Assembly (NCBI GenBank): GCA_963779645.1
Contig: CAVZYX010000005.1
Location: 372,001 to 436,000, forward strand
Reading direction: 5' to 3'
Origin: CALMBW01 sp963779645
Lineage (GTDB): Bacteria > Actinomycetota > CADDZG01 > WHSQ01
DNA length: 64,000 nucleotides
Part shown: one piece after another, positions 57,962 through 64,000 of the stretch
Position numbering within the stretch: position 1 is the stretch's first letter
How the letters are laid out: every line of letters begins with the position of its first letter
The notes under the pieces: generated by a model
Told to the model about the DNA's origin: nothing
What the model saw: the letters and a program-made list of their open reading frames with translations, nothing else
The model's database searches: none
Translations under genes and position numbers: made by a program

Positions 57962-58714
57962 ATGCCTCAGCTCGTTCTTGTGCTTGCTCTACTTCTCACC
58001 GCTATCCCAAGCAGTGCGGGCCAGGCCGAACCCCCGCCCATCAAGATGCGGGTCGCCACCACGAGAACCAAGCTCATCGCCTTCGGAAAGGTGAACGTCG
58101 GTGGTCCCGGCGAGATCGCCATCACGCTCAACCACATGGATGGAGACTCCGGCGGAGTCTCGAACAAAGACATAGAGGTAGGAGCGGACGGACGTTTCTC
58201 CGGGTCTTTCGACAGGCCCGAGACCGGAACCTGCGAGATCACGGCAAGCTACGCCTCGGACGGTGGTCCGGTGTCGGACACCGACGACCTCGAGTGCGAG
58301 CGTCCCGAATGGGGCACCGGCGAGGTGCGCTTCCAGGGCTCGGATGAGGCAAAGACGATCGAAGTCGAGGTGGCCGATAGCGACTCCGAGCGCAGCTACG
58401 GCCTCATGTACCGCAGGAAGCTGGCCTCGAACAAGGGAATGGTATTCCAGTACAACACCAATTCCGAAGGCGGCTTCTGGATGCGGAATTGCCTGATCGA
58501 CCTATCGATCGCCTTCTATGACGCCACCGGCGAGATCGTCGCGATCCGCGACATGAAGAAGTGCTCGGAGAAAGATTCTGGAGACGACGGTGCGCCCGTC
58601 ACCTGCAAGATCTACACGTCAGGAAAGCCTTACCGGGGCGCCCTCGAGGTGAACTTGGGAGCCTTCGACAGATGGGGCGTCGACGTCGGCGACCGCATCC
58701 TCGTCACCCCCTGA
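57962..58714 (+). CDS. Exported DUF192 protein with extra N-terminal domain
   Basis: 250 residues. A signal peptide (LVLVLALLLTAIPSSAGQA) precedes a beta-rich domain of about 100 residues (AFGKVNVGGPGEIAITLN...TCEITASYASDGGP) resembling an Ig-like fold, then DUF192 with SDSERSYGLMYRRKLASNKGMVF, GGFWMRNCLIDLSIAFYD and RGALEVNLGAFDRWGVDVG. A Cys pair in the last part could be disulfide-linked. It parallels the lipoprotein at 43416 but has a different N-terminus. Function unknown. Confidence 0.82.
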   Translation: MPQLVLVLALLLTAIPSSAGQAEPPPIKMRVATTRTKLIAFGKVNVGGPGEIAITLNHMDGDSGGVSNKDIEVGADGRFSGSFDRPETGTCEITASYASDGGPVSDTDDLECERPEWGTGEVRFQGSDEAKTIEVEVADSDSERSYGLMYRRKLASNKGMVFQYNTNSEGGFWMRNCLIDLSIAFYDATGEIVAIRDMKKCSEKDSGDDGAPVTCKIYTSGKPYRGALEVNLGAFDRWGVDVGDRILVTP

Positions 58715-58720
58715 AGCGCG

Positions 58721-59137
58721 TTAGCCCCCCGGACTAGATCGTGACCGAGATCGCGCTACGAGTATCCACACGGCGCAGCCCGCGACTAGAACGCCCACAA
58801 GTGCATCCGTCCAGATCAAGAGATGCATCTTCACGGTGAAGTCCCCGCCGTGCCCGTATGGGTAATGTCCCAAGCTGCTCGTGCCCGTATAGGAGTAGAT
58901 GAGCAGGTAGAGGCCGGCAGCTAGATGCAGGCCCTGTCGGAACAGCAGGTATCCCGCCATCCCAGCGAGCGTGAACAGTGACCACGCCAGCACGATCGTC
59001 TCGCGGTGGATCCATTCCGGCTGCGGATAGTCTGCGATCGATACGTAGTTGTCCGTGTAATGGAGAGCGGTCACGATGATCGACGCGAGAACTACGAACC
59101 GCACGGTCGATGCCGAAGGTGGTGTCACTCGCTGCAT
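58721..59137 (-). CDS. Four-helix membrane protein, unknown family
   Basis: 138 residues. Hydrophobic helices at about 12-30, 48-66, 70-88 and 107-127. The segments ALHYTDNY, IHRETIVLAW, YSYTGTSSLGHYPYGHG and VKMHLLIWTDALVG carry histidines near the membrane faces, which might bind metal or heme (inference only). TAGCGT is 6 bases before the ATG. Convergent with the DUF192 gene, 6 bases between stops. Function not recognised. Confidence 0.65.
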   Translation of the reverse strand: MQRVTPPSASTVRFVVLASIIVTALHYTDNYVSIADYPQPEWIHRETIVLAWSLFTLAGMAGYLLFRQGLHLAAGLYLLIYSYTGTSSLGHYPYGHGGDFTVKMHLLIWTDALVGVLVAGCAVWILVARSRSRSSPGG

Positions 59138-59203
59138 GAGGTAACGCTAAGGGAAACCCCCTACCCCGCGTTACCCCCAGAACCGAATCTCGTTATGCCC
59201 TGG

Positions 59204-62200
59204 TCAGGGAATGTTGGTGCTGGTCTCGCAGAGGGGCGTGCCGATGTCGAGGTTGGACCCAGCGCCACCGTCGCAGTCATCGGTGTTGGCCCCCCCAGAG
59301 AGTTTGTCATCGTCGTCGCCGCCGAAGAGTTTGTCGTTGCCAGCGTCGCCGAAGAGCCAGTCATTGCCGACGCCGGCGAAGAGTTTGTCATCACCGGCGC
59401 CGCCGTAGAGGGAGGCGTCATCGCCGTCGTTACCCCTGAGGGTGTCATCGCCGTCGTTACCGTTGAGGTCGTCATTGCCGTCGCCGCCGTAGAGTTTGTC
59501 GTTGCCGGTGCTTCCCCAGAGTTCGTCGATCCCGCCACCTCCGAAGAGTTTGTCGTCTTCAGTATTGCCCCAGAGTATGTCGTGGTCCCCGCCGCCGTAG
59601 AGTTTGTCCTCGTCCCCGCCGCCGTGGAGTTTGTCGTTGCCGCCGAGGCCGCAGATGGTGTCGTTACCGCCGAGACCGTGGATGGTGTCGATCCCGCTTG
59701 TCCCCTTGATGACGTCGGCTCCGGCTGTGCCGGATGTGGTCGAGTTCGGGGTCGTCACCTGAATGGTCACCGTCTGGCCGCCACAGGTGACCGGAGCCTG
59801 GACGATCGTCTGTTCGCTGTCCTGGTTGTCGGCAGTCTGCGGATCCGCCTCAATGGCTGCAACCGAGGCGGTGTTCGTGATCGTCCCCACCTGGTTGGGG
59901 GTGACCTGGATCTGTACCTGCGCGGACGCTCCCGAGGCGATGTTGGCAACATTGCACGTGACAGACCCCGAGGCGTGGGTGCAACCCGAGCTGGCCGAAA
60001 CGAAGCTGACACTGGCAGGCAAGGTATCGGTGATCGTGACCCCCGTGGCCGTGTCTGGGCCTGCGTTCTGGACCGTGAGCGTGTAGGTGAGAGTCTGGCC
60101 CGTGGCTACCGGATCGGTCGAGTCCGACTTCACCAGCGAAAGGTCCGCAGAGGTCTCTCTACACAGTTTGGTGACGAAGGCGTCGTCCGACCCCGCCTTG
60201 GATCCCTGGAACGGACCTTGCATGGGGAAGTTCGTGGAAACCGTACCGCCGGCCACGTACGCCGCGCTCGACCCGTCGACCGCGATCGCCCTTCCGACAT
60301 CGCCGTTCGATCCGCCGAGATAGGTCGAGCAGATGAGGGCCGAGCCCGTGGCGGTGAACGAGGTGACGAACGCGTCGCTGTTCCCGGCAAAGGTTCCTTG
60401 GAACGGGGCTTGTGTGGGGAAGTTCGTGGAAACCGTGAGGCCCGCTACGAACGCCACGTCCGACCCGTCGACCGCGATCCCGTAGCCCTGATCGGGACCC
60501 GAGCCGCCGAGGTAGGTCGAGTAGATGAGGGCCGAGCCCGTGGCATTGAGCTTGGTGACGAACGCGTCGGTGGACCCGGCATTGGATCCCTGGAACGGGG
60601 CTTGCGTGGGGAAGTTCGTGGAGAACGTACCTCCGGTCACGTACGCCGCGCCAGACCCGTCGACCGCGATCCCGGAGTTGTCCCCGGAGTCGTTTTCGTT
60701 ATTCGAACCCCCCAGGTAGGTCGAGTACACGAGCGCCGAACCCGTGGCATCCAGCTTGGTGACGAAGGCGTCGGTGGACCCGGCATTGGATCCCTGGAAC
60801 GGGGATTGCGTTGGGAAGTTCGTGGAAGTCGTAGAGCCGGTCACGTACGCCGCGCCCGACCCGTCGACCGCGATCCCTCGGCCGAAATCATCACCTGGGC
60901 CCATAGCGCTACCCCCGCCGAGGTAGGTCGAGTAAACGAGCGACGAGCCCGTGGCAGAAAGCTTGGTCACGAACGCGTCGATCCCCCCAGCTTTGGATCC
61001 CTGGAATGGTGCTTGCGTGGGGAAGTTCGTGGAAGTCGCGGAGCCCGTCACGTACGCCGCGCCCGACCCGTCGACCGCGATCGCATAGCCAAAATCGTCA
61101 CCTGGGCCACCGGCGCTACTCGGGCCGCCGAGGTAGGTCGAGTAGATGAGGGCCGCGCCTGTGGCGTTGAGCTTGGTGGCAAACGCGTCGCTCCCGCCGG
61201 CATTGGATCCCTGGAACGGGGATTGCGTTGGGAAGTTCGTGGAAGTCGTAGAGCCGGTCACGTACGCCGCGCCCGACCCGTCGACCGCGATCCCGAAGCC
61301 GAGATCGGTACCCGAGCCGCCGAGGTAGGTCGAGTAGATGAGGCCCGAGCCCGTGGGGTTGAGCTTGGCGACGAAGGCGTCGGGCGACCCGGCATTGGAT
61401 CCCGAGAGCGGGGATTGTGTGGGGAAGTTCGTAGAAGACGTGTAGCCGGTCACGTACGCCGCGCCCGAACCGTCGACCGCGATCCCGTAGACGTTGTCGT
61501 ACCCCGAGCCGCCGAGGTAGGTCGAGTAGATGAGGGTGGGGTCGATCACGAGTGGGTGTTGGTGGTCGTACGAACCGACCTCGAAGGCGAGCTCGTCACC
61601 CGCGAGTGAGAAGCGCCCGGCGACCGCGACCCGCCGGCCCGCGATGCTCTGATAAAGGATGGGTGCTTGCTGTGTGACCGTGCCGTGAGCGGTTGTGATG
61701 ACTAGGCTCCCGCCCCTCAGCGCGACATCGCTTGCTCCCGAGAACTCGACCCGGATGTCTTTCGGATCCGCACCGGGAGCCACCACGAAGTCGTATTCGA
61801 GCGTGCCTGCGTTGGTCCCGTAGTAGGTGACATCGATCCCCGGAAGCACGTCGCGGTAGGACACGCGACCGAAGGTCGAGACGCCGCTTCGCCACTTGGA
61901 AGGGTCGTTGCCGATGAAGTAGTTGACCACCCCGGGAAGGGACTCGAGCGCGCGCGGGTGAGCGAACCGCTCCGCTCCAAGGAGGTTGAACCGGACGAAG
62001 TCCTGGGCCTCCTCGGTGCCAAGAGCCAGGGTCGCGCCCGTCGCGTTGATCGCCATCCCGAAGCCTTGACCGCGCGCCACGAAGTCGTAGTGGTCCGGAG
62101 CTTGGCCCACATTGGGCTCAAAGGAGATGGGGAGCTGGCCGTAACCGTCGGCAGCGCGCGCTTCTGCTCCGGTGCCCGAGACGGGAGAGACGGGAGGGAG

Positions 62201-62374
62201 GGATGGAGCCACAACCACAAGGCTCGCCGCAAATGCGGCCACAGCGAGGAACGCAACCTGAGTTCGTGGAACGCCACCGGTCGGAGCGACGACGAACGAC
62301 CACGCCGAACTGGACTTTTGCGTCGTCGCCTCCCTCTGCAGTCGCTCCCGAACCCTACATCGGAGCCGACGCAA
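59204..62374 (-). CDS. Secreted SBBP beta-propeller, DUF11 and RTX calcium-repeat protein
   Basis: 1056 residues. A long positively charged N-terminus with a signal or anchor helix (about 38-62) is followed by the domain that precedes SBBP repeats (SFEPNVGQAPDHYDFVARG...NYFIGNDPSKWRSGV...TYYGTNAGTLEYDF). Seven SBBP repeats (about 281-741), each of the form IYSTYLGGSG...GIAVDGSGAAYVTG...TNFPTQ...DAFVTKL, should close one seven-bladed propeller. A DUF11 domain (about 742-865) and eight or more RTX nonapeptide repeats (GGNDTICGLGGNDKLHGGG and following, about 890-1035) complete it. Calcium-dependent folding outside the cell is expected. Adhesion or matrix role is inferred. Confidence 0.85.
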   Translation of the reverse strand: MRRLRCRVRERLQREATTQKSSSAWSFVVAPTGGVPRTQVAFLAVAAFAASLVVVAPSLPPVSPVSGTGAEARAADGYGQLPISFEPNVGQAPDHYDFVARGQGFGMAINATGATLALGTEEAQDFVRFNLLGAERFAHPRALESLPGVVNYFIGNDPSKWRSGVSTFGRVSYRDVLPGIDVTYYGTNAGTLEYDFVVAPGADPKDIRVEFSGASDVALRGGSLVITTAHGTVTQQAPILYQSIAGRRVAVAGRFSLAGDELAFEVGSYDHQHPLVIDPTLIYSTYLGGSGYDNVYGIAVDGSGAAYVTGYTSSTNFPTQSPLSGSNAGSPDAFVAKLNPTGSGLIYSTYLGGSGTDLGFGIAVDGSGAAYVTGSTTSTNFPTQSPFQGSNAGGSDAFATKLNATGAALIYSTYLGGPSSAGGPGDDFGYAIAVDGSGAAYVTGSATSTNFPTQAPFQGSKAGGIDAFVTKLSATGSSLVYSTYLGGGSAMGPGDDFGRGIAVDGSGAAYVTGSTTSTNFPTQSPFQGSNAGSTDAFVTKLDATGSALVYSTYLGGSNNENDSGDNSGIAVDGSGAAYVTGGTFSTNFPTQAPFQGSNAGSTDAFVTKLNATGSALIYSTYLGGSGPDQGYGIAVDGSDVAFVAGLTVSTNFPTQAPFQGTFAGNSDAFVTSFTATGSALICSTYLGGSNGDVGRAIAVDGSSAAYVAGGTVSTNFPMQGPFQGSKAGSDDAFVTKLCRETSADLSLVKSDSTDPVATGQTLTYTLTVQNAGPDTATGVTITDTLPASVSFVSASSGCTHASGSVTCNVANIASGASAQVQIQVTPNQVGTITNTASVAAIEADPQTADNQDSEQTIVQAPVTCGGQTVTIQVTTPNSTTSGTAGADVIKGTSGIDTIHGLGGNDTICGLGGNDKLHGGGDEDKLYGGGDHDILWGNTEDDKLFGGGGIDELWGSTGNDKLYGGDGNDDLNGNDGDDTLRGNDGDDASLYGGAGDDKLFAGVGNDWLFGDAGNDKLFGGDDDDKLSGGANTDDCDGGAGSNLDIGTPLCETSTNIP
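60160..61535 (-). repeat. Tandem DNA repeats encoding the seven SBBP blades
   Basis: Seven tandem units of about 190-210 bases. Neighbouring units are nearly identical in places, for example the shared segment reading CGCGGTCGACGGGTCGGGCG on the coding strand. Such similarity at the DNA level suggests recent duplication or gene conversion, and the unit number could change by recombination or be miscounted in a short-read assembly. Confidence 0.8.
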
Positions 62375-62561
62375 CTTAAGCGGTCGCTAACGCGAATGGC
62401 CCCGGCGAATTCGCCGGCCCCCGTTACCTCGGGGGCCGAAATTCGTTATTCCCTTTTGGATAGGATGTGAATTCGTGCACCGATCCATGTGGGGTGGGTG
62501 GGTTCGCTCCTTTCCTTGGGGGGTTCTGGTAACCCCTGGAAAATTGGCTGTGTAGCGATAG
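62375..62561. other. Intergenic region before the SBBP gene
   Basis: Part of the 490-base gap between 62374 and 62865. This 187-base part is downstream of the tRNA-Sec and upstream of the SBBP protein gene. GCGAATTCGCCGG and GGGGCC/GGCCCC-type short palindromes occur, but I see no further gene or clear promoter here. Confidence 0.5.
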
Positions 62562-62653
62562 CGGAGGCGGATGAGAATCGAACTCACCAGGCGGGGGTTA
62601 CCCGCCTCACCGGTTTTGAAGACCGGGAGGGACACCAGTCCCCATTCGCCTCC
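62562..62653 (-). tRNA. selC: tRNA-Sec (selenocysteine, anticodon TCA)
   Basis: 92 bases without encoded CCA. Acceptor GGAGGCG pairs with CGCCTCC, position 8 is an A-C mismatch where most bacterial tRNA-Sec have an eighth pair, and G is the discriminator. The D stem has six pairs (GGGGAC/GTCCCT) with a four-base loop, a hallmark of this tRNA. The anticodon stem CCGGT/ACCGG encloses CTTCAAA with TCA. The long variable arm AGGCGGG/CCCGCCT and T arm GTGAG-TTCGATT-CTCAT complete it. It implies that the organism reads some UGA codons as selenocysteine. Confidence 0.92.
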
Positions 62654-62699
62654 GAGCAGATGGTACGGCCCCTGGGGAACGCGATTAAAGGGGTCCCTA

Positions 62700-62727
62700 C
62701 TCTGCGTGACGAACTAGTCACGCAGAG
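62700..62727. promoter_or_regulatory. Perfect inverted repeat between tRNA-Sec and the sigma factor gene
   Basis: CTCTGCGTGAC and GTCACGCAGAG, 11-base perfect arms around GAACTA. No T-tract follows on either strand. It lies about 25 bases upstream of the predicted -35 of the sigma gene and could be an operator for either direction. Confidence 0.5.
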
Positions 62728-62751
62728 AGGTAGAACCACCCCAACGGGCCA

Positions 62752-62780
62752 TTGTTCGGGGCAAACCGGACAAATACGTT
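62752..62780 (+). promoter_or_regulatory. Predicted sigma-70-type promoter of the SigH-like gene
   Basis: TTGTTC (62752-62757), 17-base spacer, TACGTT (62775-62780). Transcription would begin near 62787 and give a 5' leader of about 78 bases that contains the hairpin at 62828. Confidence 0.5.
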
Positions 62781-62827
62781 GAGCCGTAGGTAGTAGCGGG
62801 ACTGCATACGGCGGAGTTGTAAACGGG

Positions 62828-62849
62828 AGAGCGACTTGAAAGTCGCTCT
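62828..62849 (+). promoter_or_regulatory. Leader hairpin abutting the ribosome site of the SigH-like gene
   Basis: AGAGCGACTT and AAGTCGCTCT form a perfect 10-base stem with a GA centre, ending one base before GAGGGGAG, the Shine-Dalgarno sequence 7 bases ahead of ATG 62865. A stem here could affect ribosome loading. Confidence 0.5.
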
Positions 62850-62864
62850 GAGGGGAGTCACTGG

Positions 62865-63518
62865 ATGGCGACTACCAGATCAGCGGGCGAGGATCTCCAG
62901 CTACTGGAGGATCTCGACCTCGTGACACAGGTGCGCAGCGGTGATGAGCGCGCTCTGGAATCCCTCCTGGCTCGCTATCGAAACTTCGCACGCTCCAAGG
63001 CCCGCTCCTACTTCCTGGCCGGCTCCGACAAGGAAGACGTGGTCCAGGAAGGCATGATCGGCCTTTACAAGGCGATCCGTGACTTCGACCTGGATCAGGA
63101 AACTCCGTTCCGAGCGTTCGCCGAGCTGTGTATCTCAAGGCAGATCCTCACGGCCATCAAGACGGCCAACCGCCAGAAGCACCAGCCTTTGAACTCCTCG
63201 GTATCGCTTGATGCTCCTGTTTACGGTGAGGACACCGGCGAGCGGAGCGTTGGGGACACGATCCCTGGTTCGACCCTCCACGACCCGATCGAGCTCGTCA
63301 TCTCGGCTCAAGAGATCGAGTCACTCCGGGACTCGCTTAGGGACAACCTCACTCAGCTGGAAGGTGACGTCCTCCGTCTTTACATGGACGGCAAGTCCTA
63401 CGAAGAGATCGCCGGAACCCTCGGCAACCATGTCAAATCGATCGACAACGCCTTGCAGCGCATCAAGCGCAAGCTCCAGCGACACATCGCCGAGCGCGAC
63501 GCAATCTCGAACGGTTAG
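62865..63518 (+). CDS. Sigma-70 family RNA polymerase sigma factor, SigH-like
   Basis: 217 residues. Region 2 is YRNFARSKARSYFLAGSDKEDVVQEGMIGLYKAIRDFD (in part), with the FRAFAELCISRQILTAIKTANRQKHQPLNS segment very close to Bacillus SigH/Spo0H. Region 4 is TQLEGDVLRLYMDGKSYEEIAGTLGNHVKSIDNALQRIKRKLQ, the helix-turn-helix for -35 contact. The sequence is more like firmicute SigH than usual actinobacterial ECF sigmas. No anti-sigma gene is adjacent. It may govern starvation or stationary-phase genes, since nothing here points to spores. Confidence 0.88.
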   Translation: MATTRSAGEDLQLLEDLDLVTQVRSGDERALESLLARYRNFARSKARSYFLAGSDKEDVVQEGMIGLYKAIRDFDLDQETPFRAFAELCISRQILTAIKTANRQKHQPLNSSVSLDAPVYGEDTGERSVGDTIPGSTLHDPIELVISAQEIESLRDSLRDNLTQLEGDVLRLYMDGKSYEEIAGTLGNHVKSIDNALQRIKRKLQRHIAERDAISNG

Positions 63519-63558
63519 CCCCTTTTCTACTTCACGTTTCTTTTAACGCGCCCGGCTG

Positions 63559-63564
63559 TAGCCT
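63559..63564 (+). promoter_or_regulatory. Candidate -10 element of the PAC2 gene
   Basis: TAGCCT, 6 bases before ATG 63571, with no ribosome site. It is the same hexamer as that ahead of ftsH. Confidence 0.4.
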
Positions 63565-63570
63565 GGTGTC

Positions 63571-64000
63571 ATGCCCCAAGACCCGAGCCCCCACATAACG
63601 ATCCACGAAGACATCGATCTCGATCGGCCGGTCCTCATCGCTGCTTTCAAAGGATGGAACGATGCCGGCGACGCTGCCTCTTTCGCCGCAAAGCATCTGG
63701 GAAAGGTATGGGGAGCCCACAAGGTCGTGTCTATCGATCCGGAAGAGTTCTATGACTTCCAAAACGTCCGTCCACATGTCCGTCTCGAAGACGGAGTCAC
63801 GCGGAAGATCGCGTGGCCCCGGAATGAGTTCTGGTCGGCGCGGGTGGCCGGGTCCGGGGACGCACTGATCCTGCTCGGCATCGAGCCCAGCCACAGATGG
63901 CGAACCTTTAGCGAGTTGATCGTGGATGTCGCACAGCGCCATGACGTCAAGCTCGTGATCACACTCGGTGCACTACTTGCCGACGTTCCTCACACGCGGC
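63571..64000 (+). CDS. PAC2 family protein, N-terminal part (runs off the window)
   Basis: The first 143 codons only. The N-terminus reads RPVLIAAFKGWNDAGDAAS, the hallmark of bacterial PAC2 (proteasome-assembly-chaperone-like) proteins, followed by YDFQNVRPHVRLEDG, ILLGIEPSHRWRTF and VKLVITLGALLADVPHTR. Actinobacterial members are often near proteasome genes, and their function is not settled. The C-terminal half lies outside. Starts 53 bases after the sigma gene. Confidence 0.88.
   Translation, partial: MPQDPSPHITIHEDIDLDRPVLIAAFKGWNDAGDAASFAAKHLGKVWGAHKVVSIDPEEFYDFQNVRPHVRLEDGVTRKIAWPRNEFWSARVAGSGDALILLGIEPSHRWRTFSELIVDVAQRHDVKLVITLGALLADVPHTR

Noticed and set aside
59006..61609. A plus-strand open frame of 867 codons antisense to the SBBP-RTX gene
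   Set aside because: It mirrors the repeats of the real gene, has a composition of Val/Glu/Arg repeats with no domain, and no ribosome site. It is a by-product of the GC-rich repeated coding sequence.

Overview
The window looks like a chromosomal piece of a high-GC actinobacterium (Actinomycetota), probably an uncultured lineage outside the well-studied genera. The main argument is gene order. The first 10.8 kb reads coaX-panD-panC-(DUF2520)-folK-folB-folP-folE-ftsH-hpt-tilS-(DUF2342), all on the minus strand, which from memory matches the Mycobacterium tuberculosis Rv3600c to Rv3626c neighbourhood. The Tad/Flp pilus block at 42-47.7 kb likewise follows the Rv3655c to Rv3661 order, and the TrkA pair, OB-fold protein and APC permease at 29-33 kb form another actinobacterial block. 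Other actinobacterial signs are an MFS-thymidylate kinase fusion and many apparently leaderless start codons preceded by a TANNNT-like hexamer.

Layout. 1-10.8 kb: pantothenate and folate biosynthesis, FtsH, purine salvage and tRNA modification, interrupted by an opposite-strand secreted HEFFH metalloprotease. 10.8-22 kb: accessory genes. These include an SLC41/MgtE-like carrier with a tandem PhoU-RCK_C partner, a membrane-anchored TIM-barrel glycosidase-like protein, MFS and AI-2E-type membrane proteins, a frameshifted thioesterase, a DinB-like protein, an aldo/keto reductase, a lipoprotein and tRNA-Thr(CGT). 22-28 kb: holB, MFS-tmk and topA. 28-37.5 kb: DedA, HD hydrolase, two TrkA proteins, APC permease, a proton-pumping pyrophosphatase, a DtxR-like regulator and an RsbV/RsbW-like pair. 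37.6-40.4 kb: an envelope protein, an LCP ligase and a histidine kinase. 40.5-47.7 kb: a metallopeptidase and a Tad pilus locus with perfect or near-perfect CRP-type palindromes upstream of both its operons. 47.5-55.2 kb: EamA exporters, an ABC-2 exporter, topoisomerase IB, an SRPBCC protein, a hypothetical protein and a receiver-only response regulator, with three copies of an AT-rich intergenic repeat. 55.3-62.4 kb: large surface proteins (BNR/VWA; SBBP propeller-DUF11-RTX). 62.4-64 kb: a selenocysteine tRNA, a SigH-like sigma factor with structured upstream DNA, and the start of a PAC2-family gene.

The most notable items are the intergenic repeat family at 51.3-54.8 kb, the paired CRP-like boxes on the Tad locus, the fusion of a TadG-like pilin-type N-terminus to a VanY-type peptidoglycan peptidase, the tRNA-Sec, an SD-sequestering hairpin at 11.2 kb, and the MFS-tmk gene whose N-terminal coding sequence has no usable start in frame. 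Everything was read by eye from the sequence. No database or folding calculation was run, so family names rest on motif recognition.
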